Below are positions 1 to 12,259 of a stretch of 64,000 nucleotides of DNA, piece after piece. This DNA comes from Tubulanus polymorphus (taxonomy: Eukaryota; Nemertea; Palaeonemertea; Tubulaniformes; Tubulanidae). Where the stretch lies: positions 1 to 64,000 of the forward strand of contig NW_027437473.1 in assembly GCF_964204645.1 (NCBI RefSeq), given 5' to 3'. The notes beneath the pieces were generated by a model. That model ran no database searches. It saw only the letters and a program-made list of their open reading frames with translations, and was not told where the DNA came from. How positions within the stretch are numbered: the first letter of the stretch is position 1; each line of letters begins with the position of its first letter. The position numbers and the translations under genes are program-made.

Positions 1-63
<63 letters not shown>

Positions 64-68
64 AGAGG
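1..68. repeat. (AG)n microsatellite
   Basis: Almost uninterrupted AG dinucleotides with one GG interruption. The array touches the window edge, so its true length is unknown. Confidence 0.95.
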
Positions 69-177
69 GAGGAAGAGTTTGTTGGGCTTTAATCGTAATT
101 TCAAAGCGTTAATTAAACTAATTAATTAATTAGACTAGTAAACGATAATAATAATGATAATGATAATGATAATAATT

Positions 178-211
<34 letters not shown>

Positions 212-850
212 GTGCATGATAATGATAATTGATGGGTTTAAAATCAGTGCGTGGAAACTTCACGCGGTTTCGCCTGGATACGCGGTCTTATAGAAGACGA
301 ATTTATTTACCACATAGGTGGCGTAGGTGTTGAGGGGTCTGGGGCGTTTTGGCCCCCTTTGATCTAACCGATAATGTTTTTCAATACCCTCACCCTAAAA
401 ATATCAAACAAATTTGCCCGAGAACCTATCCGAACGGAATCGACCGCCCTGGGCCCGAATTTCTGTGGGATATATCAGTTACCCAACGCCCCCTAGAAAA
501 TAATTTTTTTGGACGCAGCCAATCGTCTGGTAATTTTCCATCGATTTGAAAGCGAGGCTGACTGGGCGCAGTGAAGATGTCGCAATAGGAGAATTACGAG
601 GATTCAGCTGGGCGTTATCGGGCGTCATCGAGCGCCATCTCGCGTCATCCGTTATCACAATTAACTCGGAAAGGACCCAGTTCTATTGTGGATCTAACAT
701 TTCATGTTTTTGGAAAGTTTTAACGAGGATTTTTCGTTGACTGACGGAGTAAAAAATTGCGGTTTTTGGAACTTTTATCAACGAACAGACTCGGAACACA
801 CGGAAATAAATTGACGCTTGCGGGATTAAAGTGAATCGCTCGGAATTATA
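69..850. other. Non-coding stretch with a GATAAT simple repeat
   Basis: A (GATAAT)n-type simple repeat lies at about 143-210. The rest shows no credible gene: the open frames are short, often lack an ATG, and have no recognisable domain. Confidence 0.5.
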
Positions 851-851
851 T

Positions 852-926
852 TGACTCCATGACTCTATGACTCTATGACTCCATGACTCCATGACTCCAT
901 GACTCCATGACTCCATGACTCCATGG
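852..926. repeat. 8-bp tandem repeat (GACTCCAT)n
   Basis: About nine consecutive copies of GACTCCAT, with a few GACTCTAT variants. The repetitive minus-strand reading frame over it is a by-product of the repeat. Confidence 0.9.
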
Positions 927-1067
927 CTCTATAGTAGTCATTGAATCACGTCGCAAACCGAAGAAAAACTGCAGTTCTGTGAGTTAAATTATTTATTAAC
1001 GGCTGAAATAATGTTTTATAAGTTTAGATTTTAGGGATATAATGCATTGTTGAAAAGCTTATTAAAG

Positions 1068-1162
1068 GATTGGGAACCGCCTGAGGGTCTCGGCTGCCAG
1101 CTGAGGGTCCCGGGGATTGGGAACCGCCTGAGGGTCTCGGCTGCCGGCTGAGGGTCCCGGGA
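1068..1162. repeat. 47-bp tandem duplication
   Basis: Two head-to-tail copies of a GC-rich unit beginning GGATTGGGAACCGCC and ending GGGTCCCGG. They differ at one visible position (CCAGCTG versus CCGGCTG). From here to about 2050 I see no gene. Part of 1320-1560 (a GTGAAATGTGTCAAA stretch, then a CACGTGACGCGCG-like stretch) resembles 7500-7560 in block A, so it is probably a diverged member of the same repeat family. Confidence 0.8.
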
Positions 1163-2052
1163 GTCTCTACTAACTACACACTGGAAGATAAATAGCCCGC
1201 ATCACTATTTCTATATTTCGGACACCTATTTTAATATAGTATTATTAGTTTAATGAATGCGTCAATTAAACGATAATACACAGATATCTAAACAGTTACT
1301 GATGACATTTCTGTGCAGTTTAAGAGATGATATCAACACGTCGCGCAAAGTGTAAGATGGACACTGGTTCTAGTGACCTGTATTGTGTTTATGATATAAA
1401 GAAGATGATTTATAGTCGGGTGAAATGTGTCAAATGTCATTGTTTATTGTTCTCGGACAATAAGATACAAATGTCTACGTGACGCGCGCGCAGGTCACAT
1501 CCAAACCGCCATCATCCAGTTTCACTATCGCTTAGATATGTTAATGGTGTACTATTTATAAACCAATCACAGACGAGGATGACCGATTTTGCGATATAAT
1601 TATGCGAGGATATTTTGTCAGTTGGACCGGGTGTTAGTGGCTCATCATGAAAAATATCTGTATGAAATCAAAATGATCAAATTGAACTGTTATCAAAACA
1701 CGATAATTCGAATAGATAATGATAGAATCTCCCTAATTCCGATCATTGGGACCAACAAAATTCATCCGTTTTACGGCAAATCCGGATTAAAAGTCATTTT
1801 CGTGTATATTAATGATTAAATTGACTGTAAATATTATCCGGATTACACCAAAATTCGGATTAAGCCGATGCGGATTAAACGATTTAGTTTGACTGTATTA
1901 GCCAATAGAATCAGTCTTGGAATACAGAAAGACGTTCACGATTGAGTTATGTACAAATACCGATATGAGAAAAGCTTAGATTCACCTCCTAAGCCATCAC
2001 CCATGGAACTGGCCCCAGGGCACTAAAATTACCAAGAAACAAACACTGACGA

Positions 2053-2128
2053 GTGTTGGCCTGTTTAATAAACGCAGAAACCCTAGTTTTTGCCTGTTTG
2101 ATAAACGCAGAAACCCTAGTGTTGGCCT
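2053..2128. repeat. 36-bp tandem duplication
   Basis: Two copies of a unit containing TGTTT(A/G)ATAAACGCAGAAA followed by CCCTAGT. It lies immediately upstream of the tRNA-like SINE and may be part of the same insertion. Confidence 0.7.
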
Positions 2129-2179
2129 TGTACCACACTGACCACACGTATTCACAAACATTGTCAGTCACCAAACTCA

Positions 2180-2300
2180 GCGGTCTAGTGGTTAGCGTGC
2201 TCGGCTGGCATGCTGGAGTTCGCAGGTTCGAGTCCTGCTAGGGTTAGGGTTACCGTCGATCTAGGGTTAGGGTTAGTGCCTCAGGTTGGGGCTTATTTTT
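2180..2300 (+). mobile_element. tRNA-derived SINE copy
   Basis: A tRNA-like head carries an A-box-like TCTAGTGGTTAG and a B box GGTTCGAGTCC at 2225-2235, spaced as in an internal RNA polymerase III promoter. The acceptor stem does not pair cleanly and no intact tRNA is evident. Related heads occur at 12178-12250 and 53705-53775 in different surroundings, which supports a dispersed SINE family. The tail holds TAGGGTTAGGGTTA, resembling telomere repeats. Confidence 0.7.
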
Positions 2301-2444
2301 GGCCCAGCGAGGTATTTGTAGTACGATGATCATCTGTTTGACTCGGGTTATTTTTTGGTCAATAGATTCTATACTAACTTATATATTTTGAACACATATA
2401 TTTGCTTTATCTAGTGGAGGCCACTTTGTATCTAATCGTTTCAT

Positions 2445-2640
2445 AATGGGTACGGGGTGTCCCGCGTTCGAACCAACTAATTACTGATACTGGGTCAGAG
2501 TGGTCTTGATACTGAATAGAGGATATACAGGGGTGTCCCGGGTTCAAACCCAGTAATTACTGATAACTGATTCAGAGAGGTCCTGATGCTGAATATAGGA
2601 TGTACAGGGTTGTCCCGGGCTCGAACCCAGCAATATTCTA
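2445..2640. repeat. About 80-bp tandem repeat with B-box-like cores
   Basis: Two and a half units, each containing GTCCCG(G/C)GTTCAAACC-like sequence followed by a TAATTACTGAT stretch. The cores resemble tRNA B boxes, so the array may derive from a SINE. No gene is seen between 2640 and 3660. Confidence 0.6.
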
Positions 2641-3689
2641 GGTTGTTTCTCGAAAAATGATTAAATAACGCACACACGACTTACAGCAACATTTATCTAT
2701 ATTTATTCCTCATTGTCATGTAACGCACCAGGACCCAGTTCCACAGTTGTGAGTTAGAGTTAACTCTGAGTTAAAGTTAGTTCATTTTCAATGGGTTAAC
2801 CCAGAGTTAAATCTTAACTCAACAACTGTGGAACTGGACCCTGCCCTTTTAAGAATAGTAATGGAACAATCGAATTGAAACCCTTAGTATGGTAAGCACA
2901 GTGGAGTGATGAAAGAATCACCATTTCTAAACTCATATCAGATAAGTTCAGTGCCATCTAGCAGGATTTCACTTCCAACAGTCATAATGTCATGAAGTTA
3001 AGAGAACTGATGATTTTCTGAGAAAATAAATTCTTAAACCGATAGCAGCAGCTTCAGCAACTAGAGCTTCTTTACTCTTTGAAGGTGAATATTTTTATTT
3101 TCTCCAGTTCCAATTTGTGTTGGGCGTATTGCATTCTGGAAAGAGAAAATTATGCCAGAAAATGGTTAATGAAATAGATAGAAACTGCAACTTGTTTGTG
3201 TTCAATTGACAGAAAACCTACCAGGTTAATGAGTAGTTTATCACAATGTGTTGAGTATATGCAGATTTCTGAGAGGTTTGATGGTAGCTTTAGACTGCGT
3301 CCTCTAGTAAAACGTTGATACCTGCCAACATTGACCGATCAAAACATCATTTTCTGGACTTGATTTGAAGATCACCACAAATTACTGCAATAAATCGATA
3401 TAAAACTCACCGCTTCTGACTTGTTTGATTTGTAGAGCGCAATGTTTACTGCAAGTTCAGCTTTATTTTAGACCCTAGAATACAACAGTTGTATAATTTT
3501 GATGATTTGAACTTTGACCAGAATAGAAGTGATTGAAAATTCGCCTTCACTGATTAATGTAGCTTCTAATCAGGAAATGAGTTTATAAATGTACAGTCAA
3601 ACAGAGACTAGAATCTGTAGAGATATTTACCGGTACCGTATTTGTTTTGAGGATCTAAAGCGATGTCCATCTTAAACAAATGTGAAGCT

Positions 3690-4022
3690 GCTGCAGCTGC
3701 TGGTGGTGCTGTTGCTGCATGGTGCTGGTATTGCAGTTACTGCCAGTGCTGCTGTTGCAGCTGGTGGTGGCGCCGTTGCTGCATGGTGCTGGTACTGCAG
3801 GTACTGCCAGTGCTGCTGTTGCAGCTGGTGGTGGCGCCGTTGCTGCATGGTGCTGGTACTGCAGGTACTGCCAGTGCTGCTGTTGCAGCTGGTGGTGGCG
3901 CCGTTGCTGCATGGTGCTGGTACTGCAGGTACTGCCAGTGCTGCTGTTGCAGCTGCTGGTGGCGCTGTTGCTGCATGGTGCTGGTACTGCAGGTACTGCT
4001 AGTGCTGCTGTTGTTGCTGCTG
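3690..4022. repeat. 63-bp GC-rich minisatellite
   Basis: About five units with a period of 63 bp: the phrase ATGGTGCTGGTACTGCAGG recurs at about 3783, 3846, 3909 and 3972 (the first copy, near 3720, is diverged). Because 63 is divisible by three and the unit lacks stops, several frames on both strands stay open and give Cys/Trp-rich or Gln/His/Ala-rich translations. I regard these as repeat artefacts, not a gene. Confidence 0.85.
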
Positions 4023-4465
4023 CTGCGGTGTGTATCTCATCCTGTAACTGAGAGTAAAACAGTAATTTTTAGTTCAAAAATAATTCAAAATATCAACAGA
4101 GACTGTGAAGAATTCTGTGGAGAAATTCATTACCAGTTTTATACTTACCTTAAATGCGCCTGTTTAAATAGTAAATTCTATTGCATTCATTTCATTCTGA
4201 AAAGAAAAAGAAACAATAATCAGTGACAATAGAGCAGAATGTAACATCTCAAATTATCAATCAATCAGACAGAAACAGTACAGGATTTCTGTAGATTAAA
4301 CTGCTGTACTTATTTCATACTGATTGTACAGTTACAGATACATGTAACATTGTGTACAGATACAGAGTACAGATCACTGCATTACTTCATCCTGTGATTG
4401 AACAGGGATTTAATGTTCTCTCATCTTCATTAGATTCCCATCCGTCTAACTAAAACATCAGAACA

Positions 4466-4600
4466 TTTTAACTCATCTAACCTCCCGACCCTCCCAGACC
4501 CCTTCCCTCCCGCCCTCCCAGACCCCTTCCCTCCCGCCCTCCCTCGCCCCTTCCCTCCCACGCCCTCCCATCATAGCCCTCCCTCAATGCCCTCCCATCA
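4466..4600. repeat. Pyrimidine-rich low-complexity tract
   Basis: Repeated CCCTCCCGCC / CCCTTCCCTCC motifs, with C and T on the plus strand nearly throughout. No gene is seen from here to about 4950. Confidence 0.8.
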
Positions 4601-4953
4601 TGCCTCCTCAACTCTCTTGTCTCCTCTTCACACACCACTCATCTGTACAATAACTACAAAACGATTTGCCATTTTTCACGATCATATCAATTTCATTTAT
4701 AAATCAAAATCCTTAATCAATTGCATCATTGATGGGACTCACAGATACTGTCTCTACACATTTTTGAGGCATTCAGATGACCTCAAATGATCATATGCCT
4801 GGGTTGGTCTTGAAAATCACATGGCTTCATTTTTACAGATGATTTCTTTATCAATTTCATCAAATTATTCCTATTATTTCTACTCCCTCTAATAAGTATT
4901 CACAATATATCTCAGTTTCACGACAAGTTGCAGCAGTCGTCTGTAAACAGATT

Positions 4954-5254
4954 TCATTTCATCAAATGATGCGAGTTTGAGTTATAGAGGTTGCATCTAC
5001 AAAACATCAAGCCAAATCCGAGGAACCTAATGTTGTAAGGGAGGGGGAGGTATACGGAGGGTTCACCCGAACCGAGGAAATAAGCCCGAACCAAATCTCC
5101 ACAAAAATATTGTGGGAAGGGCAAACACAAACCAAGGACAAGAATGATGGCTGAGATCAAAACAATTAATCTAAGAGTACATTCGCTTCCGATCTCATTT
5201 CGCCGTTCACTTACATCGCCTGCCCAGTCTCTAACAGGACAGCTTTCGAACCTT
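4954..5254. other. Flank of the BEL/Pao remnant, no assignable gene
   Basis: A 111-residue minus-strand frame with one hydrophobic segment crosses this stretch and overlaps the gag remnant. It matches nothing I recognise and probably is not a gene. Confidence 0.3.
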
Positions 5255-6504
5255 TCAACTCTTTCGCCATAACGTGTACTGAGTTCCATATTTCAAATCT
5301 TTGTGATCGTCGGATCCGTGATCACCGAATGTTTCGACTTTCTCCACCGCGCAACCGGAAACCGCGTCCGATGTGTTTTTTCGCGATGTTATATCTCTAT
5401 GTAGCGCGACATGATGCTTTCTGTTGCATATTCTGCAGCCCATCGATCGGCAATTCGCACTTCCGTGACCGAGGAGCAAACACACGAAGCATAATTTCTT
5501 ATTTCTTACTACCTCGTGACGTTGTTCGATATTCAACGGACAGCTGCTCGCCACGTGGCCGTTTTCGGCGCAAAAGTAGCAACCCAAATTAGCACCTTTC
5601 GCGAACATTTCGGCGCTACAACTTGGTCTCGATTTAGCATGCTTCTGAGAATACGGTTTTCGATCTGTCGGTTGCGACTCACAACTTTCGCCCAAATTTT
5701 CTAGCTGTTCCGTTAAACTTGCCAGATATTTTTCCACGTCAAATTTATCGCCTTGACCGCACGTTCCGATCTCTTTTGGTACTTAACGTTCAATCAGCGG
5801 TACTATAAACGAAGCGCACTGATCAATTTGAATACCGAGGTGTTGTAACGATCGGATGTCACCTTTGATCTGGTTTATAAAATGACGCAGAGACGAATAA
5901 TTAAACGACGGTGTTTTTATATCGACCACATTGTTCACGTGAGCTCTTACGATTTTCCGAGGTTGCCCGTAACTTTCTTTCAGCGTGGCGATTACGTTCT
6001 CTAAATTGTCCGATGATGTAGTTGAATTTTGTGATATTCGGATAGTTCGATTTCAAAATATCCGTTTCGATTGTTTCCCAAAACGACGCCCATTCGGTGA
6101 AATTGCCATCGAATGTCGGCAAATTTAATCGCGGCAATTTAGCGGTCGGTAACTTCTGCTCATCGTGTTTTATAATCGGTGATCTTACGGGTTCCTGTTT
6201 CTGTCTAAATCTCTTAATCGTGAGCAGTTTCTTGCGTTGCTCAATGCGATTCTCGACGATCTCATGCAAATATGCGGCGAACTTATCTGGCTGATTCTCG
6301 CAAGCCTGCTCCAGCGCTTCGTTCGTCACATTACATTTTTCATACAGTTATTTCAATTCCTCGAGCGACGTGAATTCCGTCCTCTTCACTCACAGATTTC
6401 TTCTTGAGAACATTCTCCGTTCTCCGATATTCTCTATCGAAAGCCGTTTGAAGCGCGCCAACTTTCGCCTTCAAATTCGCTATTACTGTGTCTGTCTCTG
6501 CCAT
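5255..6504 (-). pseudogene. BEL/Pao LTR retrotransposon gag, decayed
   Basis: Minus-strand remnant of a BEL/Pao gag. It starts at ATG 6502-6504, just after a primer-binding-like site, and hits a stop/frameshift near 6340. A second frame (about 5990-6329) holds the LPRLNLPTFDGNFTEW motif typical of BEL/Pao gag (DUF1759-like). A third frame (5255-5737) carries two CCHC zinc knuckles (C-x2-C-x4-H-x4-C) separated by a KKLCF stretch. At least two frameshifts and a stop break the frame. Protease, reverse transcriptase and integrase are absent downstream, so the copy is truncated and non-autonomous. Family assignment comes from motif recognition only. Confidence 0.85.
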
Positions 6505-6507
6505 CCT

Positions 6508-6520
6508 GGTCACGGCACCA
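6508..6520 (-). promoter_or_regulatory. Candidate primer-binding site of the BEL/Pao element
   Basis: On the minus strand TGGTGCCGTGACC immediately follows the LTR 3' end (...CA) and precedes the gag ATG by 3 nt. The position and the TGG start fit a retroelement primer-binding site. The cognate tRNA was not determined. Confidence 0.55.
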
Positions 6521-6773
6521 TGAAGTTAATAGTGGTAACTTATAACCAGCGTTGTCGGTCGCAATAACTGTTGACCAGGGACGGCTAAAGGCTGAGACAA
6601 GACCGGGAGCCTGGGAGAGTAACAAGTCCGAACACGTTGGTTTCTTGATGTTAACTGATGATATTTATTTTGTACTACACTAACACAAACTAAAAATAGG
6701 TCACAGTCACAGTTCTCGGCCACCCAGGGGTCAGTTACTATGGCCAGCATCTGGCATGGATTAGCTATCTTAC
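6521..6773 (-). mobile_element. Probable 5' LTR of the BEL/Pao element
   Basis: On the minus strand the segment starts with TGTAAGATAGC, carries AATAAA about 105 bp in, and ends in CA directly at the primer-binding site. No second LTR copy was found, so the left boundary is an inference from the TG...CA rule. Confidence 0.5.
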
Positions 6774-7203
6774 ATGATGGCCCACCGAAATACCCTCAGA
6801 ATTAACTACAGGTTTACGGCGATTCATCCAGTATTCACTACCCGTCTATTATCAAAAACAAATCATGATTTATTTCTAGTTTTATGAATTGCTTTTGCAA
6901 GAATTTGTTGATACCTGTGTAGTTGATAAAGGTTCACGGTATTATTGGTGTTACGTGTTTGTTGTTAGCCACATTAAAAAACAAGTAGCACTTGCAGACT
7001 TTTCACAAATAAGAAAATCAATATCCAGGATTTCCATAGACATTTCTCTCAAAGGCTTGATATTTAACTTTTCAAGTGGCCACATCCCACTCCAGATTGT
7101 CTTTGGAAAACAAAATTTTGAAAATGTTTAATCCAATGAACCCGAAATGATAACACAATTTTAAATGTAGTCAGATGGCGCTGTATAAAATACTATTATT
7201 TTA
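6774..7203. other. Intergenic, nothing recognised
   Basis: No convincing coding frame, RNA gene or repeat is visible here. Duplication block A starts at its right edge. Confidence 0.4.
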
Positions 7204-8239
7204 AAGTGAATAAAATCACGGGTTTTCTGTATTTTGAACTCCTCGTGATTTGAACTGGAAATCAGATGTGTTTTTAATTGTCAGGGATTTGAAACTGTGT
7301 TCCATGTTTGAACTGTTTATCTTGTAAATTAAATAAACTCATCTCCTTCAAATTAAATACATAAAAACATCCAATAATAAATTTTCTTTGACAAAAATGT
7401 GGAACTCTGGATTTTGTGTTTCACACTCAACGCTACAGAATAAATTCGATATCTTCCGATACAGATTCAATGACCTTCAGTAGAAAATGAGAAACATCTC
7501 GTGAAATGTGTCAAAATGCCCACGTGACGCGCGGGTCCCATCGAAACCGGTTTCATCTAGTTTACATTACGCATATTTCATACCAATTAGCCAATCATCG
7601 ACGAGTATGACTAATTATGCGTCCAATCATTAATGAGGATGTTTTGGAAGCTGGACCTGGTTTTAGCGGCAAACTCAATTATTCAATTTTCAAATTAAAT
7701 CATTTTGCTATTAGAGATGTGTGATTTATACCGATATATACTTCATGCAGTTCAGAATGGATTGATTTCTTCACTAGAGTCACCGCGCAGTTTATAGAGC
7801 GAAGATGGATTATGACCAGTGACCCCAATAGTTAGATAATATGAAATATGAAGCTTCATTGTGTTCGACAATTCTTGTCGTTCGCGCAGATTATTACATT
7901 TGGGTGTCTTGTATATGTTCGCACCTGGAGGTTATCGGGATGGTGTATGGTTTACCAGTCTGGACAGTGAGGTGCTTAAACTGTCTCCCGTAAACAATTA
8001 GACACCTCTTGCGAACATATTAGGATTTATTCTGAATGTTATCTCGCTGAAACGAAAGATAAACCGTTCTCAAAAACTGAGCCGTTACTGGAAATTCAAT
8101 GGAATTTGAATTGTCTTCTTGTTCAGGATTTATTTGGAATGAAATCGCGCTGAAACTAGTTCCGGATGGATATAAACTGTGCTCAATAAACTGAACTGTC
8201 ATAAAAAACACAAGGATTCAAATTGACTCGAGGATTATC

Positions 8240-9530
8240 ATTGGATTCATACATTACACACACAGGATTGGATAAACTGTAAGTTAGAAAAAACATTAAC
8301 AGCTGAAATTATGTTTTATAGGTTTAGTTAGTTATTAGGAACTTACTCGGTGAGTTAGTAAGTTATAGAAATGCATGAATATTAGTACAATTTCCAACGA
8401 AATGTGTAAGTTTAAGTAAAGGAATTTGGGTGCTATTTGCATCAGGGTCCTGTGGGTCTCTGGGTCTCTGGTCTTGCAGATAGAGAAAGCAGTTTGTTTA
8501 TTTCGATGCCTAATATATTTATTTTCACTAACGGTTTCACTAATGTCTCTGTCGGTCAAATAGATAAATAACAGGTTAGCCTGGCTGTATTGCGCAATGT
8601 TGAATTCAGTTGTACATGTATCATCATCAGGGTCACCGAAACCGGTTCTGTCCAGTTCAGGTCATCATTAGCTATGCGCGCCAATCAGAATTACTTATTG
8701 CGCCCCGCATCAATTATGCGGCCAATCGCCGGCCGCGATGACCAGCCGCGCACGAGCCGAGTGCAAAGCGAGCAAGGAACCCGCTTCATTAGAATCCGTC
8801 ACAATCGCGGTTTAATTTACATCATAAAACACGAAATTAAACGATAAAAAAACAATTCAGAAACGATAAAACTGATACGGATAAGATGAACGCGATTGTT
8901 AGGTGAGTTTGTCGAGATTTCCGCATCGCAAATTTCAACATATTTACGTGAATTCACGGAATTCGGAATCGATTCAATCGGAGTTCAAATTAAATCCGGA
9001 TTATTGCGATATTACAACAAACTGCGCTCATAACAAACTGTGAACTATTATCAAAAACACGAGGATAAAAACTGACTATAATTCTGAGGATCCCTGGATT
9101 CATACATTACACACACAGGATTGGATAAACTGTGAGTTAGAAAAATATTAACAGCTGAAATTATGTTTTATAGGTTTAGTTAGTTATTAGGAACTTACTC
9201 GGTGAGTTAGTAAGTTTTTAGAAAGGCATGAAAATTAGTACAATTTCCAACGAAATGTGTAAGTTTAAGTAAAGGAATTTGGGTGCTATTTGTATCAGGG
9301 TCCTGTGGGGTCTCTGGGTCTCTGGTCTTGCAGATAGAGAAAGCAGTTTGTTTATTTCGATGCCTAATATATTTATTTCAGGATCCTGTATTTTACGCTT
9401 CTATTTCCAGGGTTTCTCTCTATTTTCAGGTGTTTTCCTTTTATTTCAGAATTTCCGTTTTTTCTAATCTTTTGTTTTATAAGAAAACGACTTTCATGTA
9501 AAAACGTTTAGTTGAAATAAAAATGACAAT
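8240..9530. repeat. Internal direct duplication within block A
   Basis: About 250 bp around 8250-8525 (an ACATTACACACACAGGATTGG start, a GTTAGTTATTAGGAACTTAC core, a GGTGCTATTTG stretch) recur at about 9095-9375. The same two copies are present in the paralogous block at 50345-50625 and 51505-51760, so this internal duplication predates the block duplication. A faint related stretch lies at 970-1010. Confidence 0.75.
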
Positions 9531-10988
9531 TTCAGGGTCATTGCTGAGACAAGACCCCAGAAGACTAGGCCACAGAGTACGTGTCTTCACCCCCAGCACA
9601 CAACAGAGTGGCCCGATTCAGGTGCGGCCTGTATGTTCTATTTCAGTGTGAAGAACAAGACCCCCTAGTCACAGAAGATTGAATCTGAAGTTGAATGATG
9701 ATGACAGAGTGACTGAAGAATTCCGGTGCGACCTGTATAACATGTCTCTATTTCAGTATCCCCCTCCCTAACCCCTAAACCCGAGCCCGAATAGGTAGGC
9801 CGAATATAGGTTAGGTTAGAATAGTTAGTTGATAAATCTGTGAATTAGAACATAATTTCAGCTGTTTATATAAAATACAGTTGTTATTTCAAGTGGAACT
9901 TTTTAACAATAAAAGTTGCATTTATTTACAATTGAACTGGATTGAAAATGTTTGACAGTTTGTGAGTTAAGTGTGATTTGATTAAGATGAAGCGTTGAAC
10001 TGTTGAACTCTACTTCTTATAAAATACAAATGACATTTACAACTGGTTTCAGGTTCAGACAGCACCCCACCCCACCCGGTCGGGTCCTATTCCTGAGGTA
10101 CCTGGGTTTCTGGTTTATTTGGTTGAATTAATTTACTGATTTTGGTCGCGCTGTTTTTGATGTCGATATTTCTCGCGTATATTTTTAGGAGACGCGGTTT
10201 TTTTAATTGATGATTCAAATCATTGAACGATTATTATATTTAAATCATTCACACCTTGTTATTTTGAGGTCTCCTCTCAAATTAATCTCGTAATAGCAGC
10301 GGTTGTTTTTGTACCATTGAACATCAGTGTTTTATTGCAAACATAGAAATCCATTACATAAAACAGAATTAGATTCAACAATTTATTACAATTATTCTAT
10401 ATGTAGATTATAAATGTTGGATGTGGCTACGAACTTTTTAAGTCATCATTTTGAAGTCATTTCGTGTTGTTTTATTTTCCTCACGCCGATTCTAGGTAGG
10501 TCTCTGTGTATTGTAATTTCGCGAGGTCAGTTCCTCCAATTTCACAACCTTCTCGTTGTCGATAAAATTAAATTTCAAAGTTTTAAAATTCACTGTTTGA
10601 ATTCGTTATAGTTGTGACAATAAACTCAACCAAACGACCATTTCAAATTACGTAGCTGAATTAGAAATAGGCCTGAAACAAACTAAGGCTCCGATGTAAA
10701 TGTAACGACTTATCAAAATGAAATTTAATTTCACTTCTTTCAGGTTTTGGTGTCTGTGAAGAGTTCACATGCTACTCATTGCTTCCTCTAAGATGGCGGA
10801 TGTTTATAGGTTATAGGATGGATATTCTCCTCCTCCACTAGGAGGCGCTGTAGGTAAGTCGCGGCACAACAATGTTGACAAAATAGAACAAATTCAGCTG
10901 GTAAATTTTGATAGCGTTGATAGAAGAGAAAGTTTTTAATTTATTTCTGGCGGTGGCAATTTAGATCAGGTCTGATTAGAAACTGTTG

Positions 10989-12150
10989 TAATCAGAGAAT
11001 AATAGCGGGTAGTCAGTGAAGAGTCACCACATCTGACTGGTCGCCAGTCACCACAACCTGACTGGTCACTGGTCACCACACCTGACTGGTCGCCAGTCAC
11101 CGAACCTGACTGGTCACTGGTCACCACACCTGACTGGTCACTGGTCACCGCACCTGACTGGTCACCAGTCACCGAACCTGACCGGTCACTGGTCACCACA
11201 CCTGACTGGTCACCAGTCACCGAACCTGACTGGTCACCAGTCACCGAACCTGACTGGTCACTGGTCACCACACCTGACTGGTCACCAGTCACCGAACCTG
11301 ACTGGTCACCAGTCACCGAACCTGACTGGTCACTGGTCACCGCACCTGACTGGTCGCCGGTCGCCACACCTGACTGGTCACCAGTCACCACACCTGACTG
11401 GTCACTGGTCACCACACCTGACTGGTCACCGGTCACCGAACCTGACTGGTCACCAGTCACCGAACCTGACTGGTCACCAGTCACCGAACCTGACTGGTCA
11501 CCAGTCACCGAACCTGACTGGTCATTAGTCACCACACCTGACTGGTCGCCGGTCGCCACACCTGACTGGTCGCCAGTCACCACACCTGCTGACTGGTCGT
11601 CGGTCACCACACCTGACTGGTCACCAGTCACCACACCTGACTGGTCGCCGGTCGCCACACCTGACTGGTCACTGGTCACCGCACCTGACTGGTCGCCTGT
11701 CACCGAACCTGACTGGTCACTGGTCACCACACCTGACTGGTCGCCGGTCGCCACACCTGACTGGTCGCCAGTCGCCACACCTGACTGGTCACCAGTCACC
11801 GAACCTGACTGGTCACCAGTCACCGAACCTGACTGGTCACCAGTCACCACACCTGACTGGTCTTCGGTCGCCACACCTGACTGGTCGCCAGTCACCACAC
11901 CTGCTGACTGGTCGTCGGTCACCACACCTGACTGGTCACCAGTCACCACACCTGACTGGTCGCCGGTCGCCACACCTGACTGGTCACTGGTCACCGCATT
12001 TGACTGGTCGCCTGTCACCGAACCTGACTGGTCAATGGTCACCACACCTGACTGGTCGCCGGTCGCCACACCTGACTGGTCGCCAGTCGCCACACCTGAC
12101 TGGTCACCAGTCACCGCACCTGACTGGTCACCGGTCACCACACTAACCAG
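10989..12150. repeat. 24-bp minisatellite with higher-order structure
   Basis: About 47 units of 24 bp on a CCTGACTGGTCACCAGTCAC theme, with occasional 27-bp units (CACCTGCTGACTGG). Two blocks that include a 27-bp unit recur 315 bp apart (landmarks at about 11583 and 11898). The period is a multiple of three, so a 391-residue minus-strand frame of VTGDQSG repeats stays open. I treat this as a consequence of the repeat. The paralogous array at 53417-53672 has only about ten units. Confidence 0.9.
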
Positions 12151-12177
12151 ACAAACTTACAAACTCGGTCAGTCACT

Positions 12178-12250
12178 ACTGATCTATGGTCCAGTGGTCA
12201 ACATGCTCGGCTGGTATCCTGAGGATCGGAGGTTCGAGTCCTGCTAGGGT
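12178..12250 (+). mobile_element. tRNA-derived SINE head in block A copy 1
   Basis: A-box-like GTCCAGTGGTCAACATG and B box GGTTCGAGTCC (12231-12241), followed by GCTAGGGTTAGG. It is the same family as 2180-2300 and is shared at the same place with 53705-53775, so the insertion predates the block duplication. Confidence 0.65.
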
Positions 12251-12259
12251 TAGGATCGA

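Noticed and set aside
3663-4226. Cys/Trp-rich 187-residue plus-strand frame and Gln/His/Ala-rich minus-strand frames
   Set aside because: A 63-bp minisatellite keeps several frames open on both strands at once. There is no domain and no single preferred frame.
9279-9501. Phe-rich frames conserved in both block A copies
   Set aside because: Conservation extends equally over the flanking non-coding DNA, and two overlapping frames are kept at the same time.
10966-12141. 391-residue minus-strand frame of VTGDQSG repeats
   Set aside because: It is a 24-bp minisatellite whose period is divisible by three. The frame stays open automatically, and the other block copy shrinks to ten units with no conserved ends.
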